From the NCBI GenBank assembly GCA_016788165.1, contig JAEUTH010000008.1, forward strand, positions 175,402 through 239,401: DNA of 64,000 nt. The letters run 5' to 3'. This DNA is from Bacteroidia bacterium. Lineage in GTDB: Bacteria; Bacteroidota; Bacteroidia; AKYH767-A; OLB10. A program made the position numbers and the translations under genes. Below are positions 55,479-64,000 of this stretch, in pieces; within the stretch, counting starts at the first letter, position 1, and each line of letters starts with the position of its first letter. The notes below the pieces were generated by a model. It saw only the letters and a list, made by a program, of their open reading frames with translations. It was not told where the DNA came from and ran no database searches.

Positions 55479-56230
55479 TGCAAAAACTCACTTTAGAGAT
55501 TGCCTGTTTTTCAGTTAACTCATTACTACTTGCTGCGCAAAATGGAGCTGACCGTGTTGAGCTTTGTGCCGATTATTTTGGTGGCGGAATTACTCCCAGT
55601 ATAGGTAAAATTGAACGTGCAATTAAACAGCATGCATTACCGGTTTATGTGATGATACGGCCTCGTGGAGGCGATTTCTATTACTCTGATGAAGCTTTTA
55701 GCATTATGGAAAGAGATATTAGTGCCTGCGAAAAAGCCGGTGCAGCAGGTGTGGTTTTTGGTTTGTTGTTACCCGATGGAACGGTGGATGTAAACAGAGT
55801 AAAACAATTAGTCGAACTTGCGTATCCAATGGATGTAACATTTCACAGGGCATTTGATATGAGTCGAAATTTATTTGAAGCGTTAGATGCAATAGTTGCA
55901 TGTGGCATAAAACGCATACTTACCTCGGGTGGTTACGCAAAAGCTATTGATGGTATAAATGAAATACAACAGTTAATAGAATATAGTGCAGGGCGTGTTA
56001 CCATTATGGCAGGCAGTGGTTTAAATGATAAAAATCTGGTTGATTTTTTCAATGCCGGTGTTACTGAGTTTCATGCATCGGCCACTAAATTTATTTCATC
56101 ACCCATGCAGTATCATAACAATCGGATTTTGTTTGAACAATATCCGGGTATGCAACACCAAATGCAAACCGTAGATGGAAATCAAATAGCAGCCATGCGC
56201 AATACGTTAAACAAATTTAAAAAGCACTAA
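55478..56230 (+). CDS. cutC: CutC family protein
   Basis: A 250-residue TIM-barrel protein beginning LEIACFSVNSLLLAAQNGAD RVELCADYFGGGITPSIG, with VMIRPRGGDFYYSDEAF, VTFHRAFDMSRN, RILTSGG and MAGSGLNDKNLVDFFNAGVT EFHASA. Originally linked to copper tolerance in E. coli, but its biochemical role remains unsettled. Here it is translationally coupled to a nucleoside-transporter-like gene, which speaks for a metabolic role. Full length. Confidence 0.95.
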   Translation: MQKLTLEIACFSVNSLLLAAQNGADRVELCADYFGGGITPSIGKIERAIKQHALPVYVMIRPRGGDFYYSDEAFSIMERDISACEKAGAAGVVFGLLLPDGTVDVNRVKQLVELAYPMDVTFHRAFDMSRNLFEALDAIVACGIKRILTSGGYAKAIDGINEIQQLIEYSAGRVTIMAGSGLNDKNLVDFFNAGVTEFHASATKFISSPMQYHNNRILFEQYPGMQHQMQTVDGNQIAAMRNTLNKFKKH

Positions 56231-56280
56231 AAGTTGTTGATGCATAAAATAAATTTTTCTGACGGCCGACTTTGTTTTAT

Positions 56281-56865
56281 ATGCATACTTTGTTGTCAAA
56301 TACACAGTTAATGGTTGCAACACAAAACGATTTGTTGGAACGTACCGTTTTTGCCGAGCGCAAACGGTTATTTAGTTTTATTCGTAATAAAGTTGCTACT
56401 GACGAAGAAGCTGAAGATATACTGCAAGATGTATTTTATGAGCTTACTGAAACGGTACGAATGACCAAACCTATTGAGCGTGTTGCAGCTTGGTTATTTA
56501 CAGTAGCACGTAATAAAATTACCGATCGCTATCGGAAAAAAAAACCAGAAGCTTTGGCTAATTTGGCTGCACAAGGTACAAACGATGAAGGTGAGTCTTT
56601 TTTTCTTACTGATTTATTGAGCCAGCAAAGTGATAATGCTGATACTAATTTATTACGCAAAACCATAATGATTGCTATTCAGGAGGCATTAGCCGAATTG
56701 CCACAGGAACAACGCAATGTATTTGTGTGGCATGAGTTAGACGATATGAGCTTTAATGATATTGCAGAAAAAACAGGTGTTTCGGTAAATACATTGCTAT
56801 CGCGCAAACGCTATGCAATTATGCATTTGCGTAAAAAACTCAAACATCTTTATGATGAGCTATAA
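56281..56865 (+). CDS. second ECF-like sigma-70 factor
   Basis: About 194 residues from ATG 56281; a TTG at 56272 or ATG at 56311 are alternatives. Region 2 is LFSFIRNKVATDEEAEDILQ DVFYEL and RVAAWLFTVARNKITDRYRK KKP, and region 4 is ALAELPQEQRNVFVWHELDD MSFNDIAEKTGVSVNTLLSR KRYAIMHLR. It differs from the sigma at 52719 in having a longer 2-4 linker. The next gene (56906), 40 bases on, encodes a small membrane protein of a kind often found beside such sigma factors. Confidence 0.9.
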   Translation: MHTLLSNTQLMVATQNDLLERTVFAERKRLFSFIRNKVATDEEAEDILQDVFYELTETVRMTKPIERVAAWLFTVARNKITDRYRKKKPEALANLAAQGTNDEGESFFLTDLLSQQSDNADTNLLRKTIMIAIQEALAELPQEQRNVFVWHELDDMSFNDIAEKTGVSVNTLLSRKRYAIMHLRKKLKHLYDEL

Positions 56866-56905
56866 AGCCAATGCATTTTCAAACGTACAACTTAAATAGT
56901 TTCAG

Positions 56906-57247
56906 ATGAATAAGAATAAAAGATTTTTAAAATTTCTAATAATTGCCATTGCATGCTTTTTAGCAGCGGCATGGTTGGTAATGTTGCTTTGGAACTGGTT
57001 GTTGCCAACACTGTTTAACATGCCATTTATCTCCTATTTACAAGCCCTGGCCATATTGATACTTTGCAAATTGCTTTTTGGCGGATGGCGCGGTGGCAGC
57101 AATAAAAGAAGTTGTTATACACCTACAAGCAATCAGGAAAAACAAATGGCAGGCATGTCTGACGAAGAGCGCGAAAAATTTAAACAACAGTTTTACAACC
57201 GCTGTAAAGACAAATGGGGCTGCGATATGCCTGATGACAATGCTTAA
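56906..57247 (+). CDS. small two-helix membrane protein next to a sigma factor
   Basis: A 113-residue protein with two transmembrane helices (FLIIAIACFLAAAWLVMLLW and YLQALAILILCKLLFGGW) joined by a short NWLLPTLFNMPFI loop. A hydrophilic tail follows with MSDEEREKFKQQFYNRCKDK WGC, in which two cysteines flank a charged helix. The arrangement recurs beside ECF sigma genes in several phyla; the protein may be an anti-sigma partner, though it has no known anti-sigma domain. Function is inference. Confidence 0.7.
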   Translation: MNKNKRFLKFLIIAIACFLAAAWLVMLLWNWLLPTLFNMPFISYLQALAILILCKLLFGGWRGGSNKRSCYTPTSNQEKQMAGMSDEEREKFKQQFYNRCKDKWGCDMPDDNA

Positions 57248-57294
57248 ATAAAAAATCAGACTGTGTAACTCAATTGCACATTGAAGTTTAACCT

Positions 57295-57333
57295 AAAAAA
57301 AAACCCGCACCAGTTGATGTGGGTTTTTTTACT
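57295..57333. terminator. bidirectional terminator
   Basis: AAACCCGCA (57301-57309) and TGTGGGTTT pair around CCAGTTGA with one G-U pair, flanked by A9 and T7. It serves the small membrane gene (+) and the acyl-CoA dehydrogenase gene (-). Confidence 0.85.
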
Positions 57334-57346
57334 TAAAACCGAATAA

Positions 57347-58492
57347 TTAGTTTTTAAATATTTCGCGTGCAATTACAATTTTCTGAATTTCGGAAGTGCC
57401 TTCGCCAATGGTGCAAAGTTTCGAATCGCGATAAAACTTCTCAACCGGAAAATCTTTAGTATAGCCGTAGCCACCAAAAATCTGAATGGCCTCAGTACTA
57501 CATTTTACGGCAACTTCGCTGGTGTAATATTTTGCCATGGCACTTACCTTGGTTACTTTTTCGCCACGGTTTTTTAAATCGGCAGCCTGAAAAGTAAGCA
57601 ACTCAGCAGCTTCAATTTCAGTAGCCATTTCGGCTAATTTGAACGATATGCCCTGAAAGTTTGAAATAGGCTGTCCAAATTGTTCACGCTCTTTACTGTA
57701 TTTAATTGCAGCATCTAAAGCACCTTTGGCAATACCTAAACCTAACGAAGCAATACTTATACGACCACCATCTAAAATTTTCATTGCCTGTTTAAAACCC
57801 TGTCCTTCTTCGCCTAACATATTTTCGGCTGGTATGCGGCAATCTTCAAAAATCATTTCTGCTGTTTCGCTGGCACGCATACCCAATTTGTTTTCCTTTT
57901 TTCCGGCTTTAAAACCGGGTGTGCCTCGTTCAACCACAAAAGCGGTAATGCCATTCGAGTCTAACAATTCACCGGTACGAGCCAACACAACTGCTACATC
58001 GCCACTTATACCATGCGTAATCCAATTTTTACTACCGTTTAAAACCCAATCATTACCATCTTTTTTTGCAACACAGCGCATGCGCATGGCATCGCTGCCA
58101 GTATTTGCTTCGGTTAAACCCCAGGCACCAATCCATTCGGCAGTAGCTAATTTGGGTAAATACTTCTGCTTTTGTTTTTCATTACCAAAAGCCATAATAT
58201 GGCCGGTACATAACGAATTGTGTGCAGCCATACTCAAACCAATTGAGCCACAAACACGCGATAGTTCAACAATAGCGGTAACATACTCGGTATAAGTAAG
58301 GCCGGCACCTCCATATTCAGTTGGTACCAAAACTCCCATTAATCCTAATTTACCCAACTCTTTAAACACCGATACCGGAAAAATTTGCGCTTCGTCCCAT
58401 TCCATCATTTGCGGCTTTATATGTTTTTCTGCAAACTCTTTTACAGTTTGTGCTATGAGTTGTTGATTTTCTGTAGTACTAAAATCTACCAT
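57347..58492 (-). CDS. acyl-CoA dehydrogenase
   Basis: A 381-residue FAD enzyme of the short/medium-chain group that makes trans-2-enoyl-CoA. It shows the family signatures [20 protein letters not shown] and [20 protein letters not shown], and the catalytic base Glu364 in [14 protein letters not shown]. Electrons go to ETF, encoded in this window (etfBA). Full length. Single gene, with a promoter at 58531-58560. Confidence 0.96.
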   Translation of the reverse strand: MVDFSTTENQQLIAQTVKEFAEKHIKPQMMEWDEAQIFPVSVFKELGKLGLMGVLVPTEYGGAGLTYTEYVTAIVELSRVCGSIGLSMAAHNSLCTGHIMAFGNEKQKQKYLPKLATAEWIGAWGLTEANTGSDAMRMRCVAKKDGNDWVLNGSKNWITHGISGDVAVVLARTGELLDSNGITAFVVERGTPGFKAGKKENKLGMRASETAEMIFEDCRIPAENMLGEEGQGFKQAMKILDGGRISIASLGLGIAKGALDAAIKYSKEREQFGQPISNFQGISFKLAEMATEIEAAELLTFQAADLKNRGEKVTKVSAMAKYYTSEVAVKCSTEAIQIFGGYGYTKDFPVEKFYRDSKLCTIGEGTSEIQKIVIAREIFKN

Positions 58493-58530
58493 AATAATTG
58501 TTGTTTTTAAACGGTTTTTAAAACGAGGCG

Positions 58531-58560
58531 CGAAATTAATTTATTAACCCTAACAAACAA
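58531..58560 (-). promoter_or_regulatory. candidate promoter of the acyl-CoA dehydrogenase gene
   Basis: Minus strand TTG (58560-58558), 19 bases, TAATTTCG (58538-58531). The -7 differs from TAnnTTTG only by T-to-C, while spacing is ideal. Confidence 0.5.
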
Positions 58561-58781
58561 ACCGTATAACCTAAGGTAGGTTAAACTGCATAAAACACCA
58601 AATCAATCATGTGCTGAAATTTATTAATGATACCGGTAGCAAAACAGACGAAACCTAAAGGCGTTTTTTGTAAAAATCAATCTGGTTTGAGTAGCTTTTA
58701 TAGAAAGTAGTTATTCGAAAATTAAAAGTAAGTTAATAAACAAATGTCATAAAAGCACTTTTCGACTATGTAAATTTATAT
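58561..58781. other. intergenic stretch between divergent promoters, no gene seen
   Basis: The 354 bases between the acyl-CoA dehydrogenase gene and rimP carry the two promoters and the leader hairpin listed separately; the rest shows no ORF or RNA gene I can support. Confidence 0.6.
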
Positions 58782-58789
58782 TACATTTG
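58782..58789 (+). promoter_or_regulatory. -7 element of the rimP-nusA-infB operon
   Basis: TACATTTG matches TAnnTTTG 58 bases before the rimP ATG. No TTG is visible at the ideal -33 distance. Transcription would start near 58795, ahead of the leader hairpin. Confidence 0.65.
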
Positions 58790-58813
58790 CAGCGTATTAA
58801 ACGAAAAAAAATG

Positions 58814-58836
58814 GGGGCCTATAAGCCCCTTTTTTA
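58814..58836 (+). terminator. leader terminator/attenuator before rimP
   Basis: GGGGC (58814-58818) pairs with GCCCC (58825-58829) around CTATAA and is followed by seven T (58830-58836). It lies between the promoter and the rimP start, which makes premature termination in the leader plausible. Confidence 0.7.
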
Positions 58837-58846
58837 TTGACTTTGC

Positions 58847-59299
58847 ATGGATAAGAATGATATAATAGTATTAGTTAACAACAAACTTAATGGCACCGAT
58901 GCTTTTTTAGTAGAGGTGAAATTGAGTTTGCAACGCATAGCTGTACGCATTGATAAACCTACAGGTATCACAATAGGCGAGTGTACACAGTTAAGTCGTT
59001 ACCTTGCCGAGCAGTTGGAACCTACAGGCATGTTAGAAAAGTGTGAGCTTGAAGTTGGCTCGCCCGGTATGAGCGAACCTCTATTAGTATATCAGCAATA
59101 TTTACGAAGAATTAACTGCAAAATTCGTGTAACCGATTTAGCAGGCATGCAACACACAGGTACTTTAACACAAGCAAATCAAAATGGCTTTACAATAGAT
59201 GTACCCCAGGTAACTAAAGAAGGTAAAAAACGAATAGAAACCATTCAAACAAACAATTTCCCATACACAGCTATTAAAGAAACCAAACTCATATTTTAA
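58847..59299 (+). CDS. rimP: ribosome maturation factor RimP
   Basis: A 150-residue 30S assembly factor, first gene of the conserved rimP-nusA-infB operon. It has the N-terminal alpha/beta domain with VKLSLQRIAVRIDKPTGITI GECTQLSRYLAEQLE, CELEVGSPGMSEPL (family signature VSSPGLxRPL) and the C-terminal SH3-like part. Length is typical. 49 bases before nusA. Confidence 0.95.
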   Translation: MDKNDIIVLVNNKLNGTDAFLVEVKLSLQRIAVRIDKPTGITIGECTQLSRYLAEQLEPTGMLEKCELEVGSPGMSEPLLVYQQYLRRINCKIRVTDLAGMQHTGTLTQANQNGFTIDVPQVTKEGKKRIETIQTNNFPYTAIKETKLIF

Positions 59300-59348
59300 A
59301 CAAAGCGCAAAACGCATTAAAACAATTTTAGAAATTCAATTTTAAGTC

Positions 59349-60599
59349 ATGAATCACACGGTATTAACCGAAGCATTTTCGGAGTTTAAAGAACTTAAAA
59401 ACATTGACCGTCCTACCATGATGAACATCTTGAAAGAGGTGTTTCAAGGAGTAATCCGAAAAAAATATGGTAGTGATGATAACTTTGACATCATTGTAAA
59501 TCCCGATAAAGGCGATTTAGAGATATGGCAAAACCGCACCATTGTTGATGATGAGTTTGCCGAAGACAGTTTCGAATACGAAGAAAGCAAGCACATCAGT
59601 TTAACCGAAGCCAGAAAAATTGAACCTGATTTTGAAATTGGCGAAGACATAACTACGGAAGTTAAACTTGAGTTTTTTGGACGCAGAGCGGTACTAAATG
59701 CACGTCAAAATTTAAAGTCGCGCATTATGGATTTAGAAAAAGAAGCCATCTACCAAAAATATAAAGACCGTGTGGGCGATATCATTACAGCAGAAGTTTA
59801 TCAGGTTTGGAAAAAAGAATTACTGCTGAAAGATGATGAAGGTAACGAGCTTATTTTGCCTAAAAACGAACAAATACCATCTGACTTTTTTAAGAAAGGG
59901 GATAATGTTCGCGGTGTAATTTTACGTGTAGAAATGCTAAGTGGCAATCCGCGTATTGTAATGAGCAGAACGGCACCTGAGTTTTTAGAAAGATTATTTG
60001 AACTGGAAGTGCCCGAAATATTTGACGGATTAATAACCATTAAAAAAATTGTACGCGAACCGGGCGAACGTGCTAAAGTAGCCGTAGAAAGTTATGACGA
60101 CCGTATTGATCCGGTAGGGGCATGTGTTGGTATGAAAGGGTCGCGCATACATGGTATTGTACGCGAGTTGCGAAACGAAAATATTGATGTAATAAACTAC
60201 ACCAATAACATTCAGTTATTTATTTCGAGAAGCATTAGCCCTGCAAAAATTTCGAGTATTAAGTTAGACGATGAGTCGAAACGGGCATCGGTTTTTATGC
60301 GACCCGACCAGGTATCGTTAGCCATTGGTAAAGGTGGTTATAACATCCGTCTGGCAGGTAAACTTACCGGCTATGAAATTGACGTATATCGCGATAGCGA
60401 AGAAGAAGAAGAAGATGTAGATTTAGAAGAATTTTCAGACGAAATAGACGCATGGATTATTGAAGAATTCAAAAAAATTGGTTGCGATACAGCTAAAAGC
60501 GTATTGGCTTTGTCGGTTGATGATTTAGTAAAACGTACCGATTTAGAAGAAGAAACCATACGTGAAGTGGTGCGAATTCTGAAGTCTGAATTTGAATAA
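59349..60599 (+). CDS. nusA: transcription factor NusA
   Basis: A 416-residue elongation, pausing and termination factor. N-terminal domain (1-~130), S1 domain (~135-205, GDIITAEVYQVWKKELLLKD), KH1 (FDGLITIKKIVREPGERAKV AVESYDD, RIDPVGACVGMKGSRIHGIV) and KH2 with VSLAIGKGGYNIRLAGKLTG. After an acidic stretch (SEEEEEDVDLEEFSDE) one helix-hairpin segment closes the protein (TAKSVLALSVDDLVKRTDLE). It lacks the duplicated C-terminal acidic repeats of E. coli NusA. The leader hairpin upstream could be a target of its own action. Confidence 0.98.
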   Translation: MNHTVLTEAFSEFKELKNIDRPTMMNILKEVFQGVIRKKYGSDDNFDIIVNPDKGDLEIWQNRTIVDDEFAEDSFEYEESKHISLTEARKIEPDFEIGEDITTEVKLEFFGRRAVLNARQNLKSRIMDLEKEAIYQKYKDRVGDIITAEVYQVWKKELLLKDDEGNELILPKNEQIPSDFFKKGDNVRGVILRVEMLSGNPRIVMSRTAPEFLERLFELEVPEIFDGLITIKKIVREPGERAKVAVESYDDRIDPVGACVGMKGSRIHGIVRELRNENIDVINYTNNIQLFISRSISPAKISSIKLDDESKRASVFMRPDQVSLAIGKGGYNIRLAGKLTGYEIDVYRDSEEEEEDVDLEEFSDEIDAWIIEEFKKIGCDTAKSVLALSVDDLVKRTDLEEETIREVVRILKSEFE

Positions 60600-60695
60600 A
60601 AACCCCATAAAATGTGCATTGAAAGCGCAATGCAACCCTTTAATTAAACAAACATTCGCTGCATACACTTACACTGCATCGGCCGAAAACAAAAT

Positions 60696-63599
60696 ATGAC
60701 AGAAAGCACTCAATATCGCATAAGCAAGGTTGTAAAAGATTTAAACATCAGTATAGATCACATTGTTGATGCCTTAAAAGCACAGGGCATTCAAGTGGAA
60801 CGTAATCCGAATGCAAAAATAACGCAGGAGCATTTCGATATCTTACTTAAACAGTTTTCGCAAGACAAAGCTATAAAAGAGGAGTCGGATAATCTGGCCA
60901 AACAAAAAGTAAATCAAGATATGGTTCATGATTTAAAAGGCCGCGATACTACTATCGAAACTGCTGCCGATGAGGAAGAAATAAACCTTGATAAATTAAA
61001 AAAAGAGGTAGCCGATAAAACAGCCAAAGCGAAAAAGGAAGAAAAAGAAAAGGCAAAAGCCGAAGAAGAAGCCAAACAACCCGAGCCTGAAGTAGTAACA
61101 CCTGTTGAAATTATTCCGGAGCCTGTTATAGAACCAGCGGATGATGTTATTCGCGCTAAAGTTGACAAAAAGGAGGGGCCAACCGTACTTGGTAGCATAA
61201 CACTGCCCGTATCGGATAAAGGCACAAAAGGCCGCAAGAAAAAAGATGCCGAAACAACTTCTGAGGCCGAAGAGCCCAAAAAGGCAAAAACGACCAAAAA
61301 AACAAAAGAGGTTGCCGAAACACCTATAGAGCAAGTGGTGTCTGAAGCAGTACCTGTTGAGGTAAAGCCAATTGAACCTGAAAAGGCCGAAACGGTAACA
61401 CCACCCAAGCCCGAAGAAATTGAAACCATAAAAGTTCAAACACAAAAATTATCGGGGCCTAATATTGTTGGACGTATCGAACTGCCAACAGCCGACAACA
61501 AACGTAAGCCAGCGGCCAGTTCATCACAAAGCATTAACGATAATAAGAAAAAACGCAAACGAACCGACAAGCGTGTTTCTTCGTCAAGCAACCCATTACA
61601 AAATCAAGGCGAAGCCAAAGCCGGTTTTCAACGTGATAATAAACCAAAAGATCAGCGCGACCGCAAACCATTTCAACAACCCAACAAAAACGAACCTACC
61701 GACAAAGAAATTCAAGATCAGATAAAAGCCACTCTACAAAAACTGAGTGGTGGTGGTGGTAAATCAAAAGGATCGAAAATCAGACGCGAAAAACGAAACC
61801 TGGCTGCCGAACGGATTGAAAATGCTGAAATGGCCGATGCAGCCAACAAAAAAATAAAAGTAACTGAGTTTGTAACAGCTAATGAATTAGCCAAATTACT
61901 CAATGTTAGTGTTACGCAAATTATAAGTACCTGCATGAGCTTAGGTATGTTTGTTTCGATAAATCAAAGATTGGATGCCGAAACCTTAGCACTGGTGGCC
62001 GAAGAGTTTGGATATGAAATTGAGTTCGTATCGGCCGAAGTTCAGGAAGCTATAAATGATACACCAGATGCTGAAGCCGATTTAAAACCAAGGCCACCTA
62101 TTGTAACCGTAATGGGCCACGTTGACCATGGTAAAACATCGTTATTGGATTATGTGCGCAGTGCCAATGTAATTGCAGGCGAGGCCGGAGGTATTACCCA
62201 ACACATTGGTGCTTATGAAGTAACTTTAAGCGAAAACCGCAAAATTACTTTTTTGGATACGCCCGGTCACGAGGCATTTACTGCCATGCGCGCCCGTGGT
62301 GCTAAAATTACCGATGTAGCCATTATTGTAATTGCTGCCGATGATAGCGTTATGCCGCAAACCATTGAAGCTATTAACCATGCACAGGCTGCAGGCGTAC
62401 CTATTGTTTTTGCATTTAATAAAATGGATAAACCCGATGCCGCGCCCGACCGTGTACGCGAGCAATTAAGCAAAATGAATATTTTGGTTGAAGAGTGGGG
62501 CGGCAAATTTCAAACACAGGAAATTTCGGCTAAAAAGGGATTAAATATTGACAAGCTGTTAGATAAAGTTTTGCTCGAAGCCGAAATACTTGACCTAAAG
62601 GCAAACCCAAGCCGAAACGCTAAAGGTACGGTTATAGAAGCAACCTTGGATAAAGGGCGTGGCTATGTTACTACCATGTTGGTACAAACAGGCACCATTA
62701 AAACCGGTGATGTATTGTTAGCCGGTTGCCACAGCGGACGTGTAAAAGCCATGTTTAATGAGCGCGGCATACGTATGGAAGAAGCAGGCCCATCAACACC
62801 GGTAATGCTATTGGGTTTAAGTGGTGCACCGCAAGCGGGCGATCAGTTTAATGTGATGGAAGATGAACGCGAAGCGCGCGATATTGCCAACAAACGTTTG
62901 CAATTACAGCGCGAACAAGGTTTGCGAACCCATAAACATATTACACTGGACGAAATTGGCAGACGCCTTGCCATTGGTAATTTTAAAGAGCTTAACGTAA
63001 TTGTGAAAGGTGATGTGGATGGCTCGGTTGAAGCCTTGGCCGATTCATTACTGAAATTAAGTACTGAAGAAATTCAGGTAAATGTGATACATAAATCGGT
63101 TGGACAGATTTCAGAGTCCGATGTATTGTTAGCTTCAGCTTCTAATGCAATAATCATAGGTTTCCAGGTACGCCCATCTGTTAATGCACGTAAACTGGCC
63201 GAAAACGAACAAATTGATATCAGATTATACTCTATTATTTACAAGGCAATCGAAGAAATTAAGGCCGCAATGGAGGGTATGTTGGCGCCTGAATTTGAAG
63301 AAAAAATTGTTTGTAACATCGAAATACGCGAAACCTTTAAAATACCTAAAGTGGGTACCATTGCAGGATGTATGGTTTTAGACGGAAAGATTACACGTAA
63401 TACGAAAGTGCGTGTGGTTAGAGATGGCATTGTAACCTACAGTGGTGAACTTGCTTCCTTAAAACGTTTTAAAGACGATGTAAAAGAGGTAAATGCCGGT
63501 TACGAATGCGGTTTAAATATTGCCAATTTTAACGACATTCAGATTGGTGATATAGTTGAGGGATATGAGCAAGTGGCTGTAAAACGTACCTTGGCATAA
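60696..63599 (+). CDS. infB: translation initiation factor IF-2
   Basis: A 967-residue GTPase that places initiator tRNA on the 30S subunit. The N-terminal ~370 residues are charged and low in complexity. They contain a twice-occurring motif: [11 protein letters not shown] at 161-171 and [11 protein letters not shown] at 254-264. The G domain starts near 470 with GHVDHGKT at 474-481, then the switch region [25 protein letters not shown] and NKMDKPDA. Domains II-IV follow, ending [17 protein letters not shown]. The length is within the range for Bacteroidota. Last gene of the operon, with a strong terminator. Confidence 0.99.
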   Translation: MTESTQYRISKVVKDLNISIDHIVDALKAQGIQVERNPNAKITQEHFDILLKQFSQDKAIKEESDNLAKQKVNQDMVHDLKGRDTTIETAADEEEINLDKLKKEVADKTAKAKKEEKEKAKAEEEAKQPEPEVVTPVEIIPEPVIEPADDVIRAKVDKKEGPTVLGSITLPVSDKGTKGRKKKDAETTSEAEEPKKAKTTKKTKEVAETPIEQVVSEAVPVEVKPIEPEKAETVTPPKPEEIETIKVQTQKLSGPNIVGRIELPTADNKRKPAASSSQSINDNKKKRKRTDKRVSSSSNPLQNQGEAKAGFQRDNKPKDQRDRKPFQQPNKNEPTDKEIQDQIKATLQKLSGGGGKSKGSKIRREKRNLAAERIENAEMADAANKKIKVTEFVTANELAKLLNVSVTQIISTCMSLGMFVSINQRLDAETLALVAEEFGYEIEFVSAEVQEAINDTPDAEADLKPRPPIVTVMGHVDHGKTSLLDYVRSANVIAGEAGGITQHIGAYEVTLSENRKITFLDTPGHEAFTAMRARGAKITDVAIIVIAADDSVMPQTIEAINHAQAAGVPIVFAFNKMDKPDAAPDRVREQLSKMNILVEEWGGKFQTQEISAKKGLNIDKLLDKVLLEAEILDLKANPSRNAKGTVIEATLDKGRGYVTTMLVQTGTIKTGDVLLAGCHSGRVKAMFNERGIRMEEAGPSTPVMLLGLSGAPQAGDQFNVMEDEREARDIANKRLQLQREQGLRTHKHITLDEIGRRLAIGNFKELNVIVKGDVDGSVEALADSLLKLSTEEIQVNVIHKSVGQISESDVLLASASNAIIIGFQVRPSVNARKLAENEQIDIRLYSIIYKAIEEIKAAMEGMLAPEFEEKIVCNIEIRETFKIPKVGTIAGCMVLDGKITRNTKVRVVRDGIVTYSGELASLKRFKDDVKEVNAGYECGLNIANFNDIQIGDIVEGYEQVAVKRTLA

Positions 63600-63611
63600 A
63601 CGTTTATAAAT

Positions 63612-63658
63612 AAAACAAAAGCGGCTGTATCGTTTACTGATACAGCCGCTTTTGTTTA
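63612..63658. terminator. terminator after infB
   Basis: A perfect 19-base inverted repeat (63613-63631, 63639-63657), AAACAAAAGCGGCTGTATC and its complement, loop GTTTACT, with T-rich ends on both strands. It can serve infB (+) and the T9SS gene (-). Confidence 0.93.
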
Positions 63659-63682
63659 ATAAAACTTTCTTACTTCGTAAGC

Positions 63683-64000
63683 TTAATGCTTTACAAACTT
63701 TTTTACAGTGCGATGTGTTGCCGTAGTTAAGCTGAGGTGATACATACCCGGCATAAGTGTAGCAGTAGGTATGGTAATAACATTATAAGCTTGTGGCAGG
63801 TATTGTTGCCATACTACACGGCCCAGCATATCGGTAATAAGTAATGTAGCTTTGCTGATATCAAAAGGCAAACCTATTTGCAAATAAGCCAATGCAGGGT
63901 TGGGGTACAGTTGTAAGGGCATAAGTTGTTGCTGCTGCAAGGCTGTGGCCGTACTATCGTAATGAAAACCAATAACCCAAATATCGGGGTAATTGGGCGT
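63683..64000 (-). CDS. T9SS substrate, C-terminal fragment (5' end outside window)
   Basis: The minus frame is open from base 64000 and ends with TAA at 63683, giving the last 105 residues. The end is a type A sorting domain: LQLYPNPALAYLQIGLPFD, then KATLLITDMLGRVVWQQYLP and ATLMPGMYHLSLTTATHRTV KKFVKH. The segment before it (NYPDIWVIGFHYDS) belongs to an unseen domain. The protein is exported by the type IX system; its function cannot be told from this part. The TTG near 63940 is not a real start. Confidence 0.88.
   Translation of the reverse strand, partial: TPNYPDIWVIGFHYDSTATALQQQQLMPLQLYPNPALAYLQIGLPFDISKATLLITDMLGRVVWQQYLPQAYNVITIPTATLMPGMYHLSLTTATHRTVKKFVKH

Noticed and set aside
57726..58295. 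189-residue plus-strand frame
   Set aside because: Antisense of the acyl-CoA dehydrogenase, with no recognisable motif.
60926..61445. Long minus-strand frames of 167 and 149 residues
   Set aside because: They mirror the low-complexity charged part of IF-2.
63683..63940. Complete 85-residue gene starting at TTG
   Set aside because: The frame stays open to the window edge and the sequence is only a T9SS C-terminal domain, so the true start is outside.

Overview
The window comes from a member of the Bacteroidota. Four lines of evidence support this. Several secreted proteins end in type IX secretion (T9SS) sorting domains. Promoters follow the Bacteroidota pattern TTG-N18-23-TAnnTTTG, for example before rpsL. 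Start codons generally lack purine-rich Shine-Dalgarno sequences and sit in A/T-rich leaders. The str, S10, spc and alpha ribosomal operons are joined, with fusA running directly into rpsJ and no tuf gene between them. The DNA is AT-rich. I cannot place it below phylum from sequence alone.

Layout. Positions 1-9.1 kb hold a truncated GH29 alpha-L-fucosidase, a T9SS-exported adhesin-like protein, a minus-strand group (SDR enzyme, TPR lipoprotein, TMTC-like GT-C membrane protein with TPRs), two small membrane proteins and an M13 zinc endopeptidase lipoprotein. Positions 9.4-28.1 kb are one uninterrupted block of 33 translation and transcription genes from rpsL to rplQ. It includes fusA, secY, map, infA and rpoA, starts at one strong promoter and ends at one terminator. 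Positions 28.2-37.8 kb are a housekeeping mixture: folK, yceI, a GT2/flippase-like pair, ruvC, etfBA, a TPR protein, mutS and a SpoU-type RNA methyltransferase. Positions 37.8-46.1 kb hold small secreted proteins and lipoproteins, a GT11-type glycosyltransferase divergent from a GNAT-like protein, a T9SS beta-propeller protein and a fused alpha/beta 2-oxoacid dehydrogenase E1.

Positions 46.2-54.1 kb are the most distinctive region: a secreted DUF4331 protein, a TonB-dependent receptor with a His-rich plug, a TPR protein and a HupE/UreJ permease, followed by an ECF sigma factor and its RskA-like anti-sigma factor. I infer a surface-to-cytoplasm metal (Ni or Co) acquisition system. Positions 54.2-57.3 kb carry a nucleoside-transporter-like MFS protein overlapping cutC, then a second ECF sigma factor with a small two-helix membrane protein. 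After an acyl-CoA dehydrogenase on the minus strand, 58.8-63.6 kb is the rimP-nusA-infB operon, preceded by a terminator-like hairpin in its leader. The window ends inside another T9SS substrate.

No tRNA, rRNA, CRISPR array, insertion sequence or phage gene was recognised. Most of the window is core genome. The most useful leads are the DUF4331/TonB/HupE cluster, the second sigma/small membrane protein pair, the leader hairpins before rpsL and rimP, and the symmetric divergent promoter near 40.65 kb.
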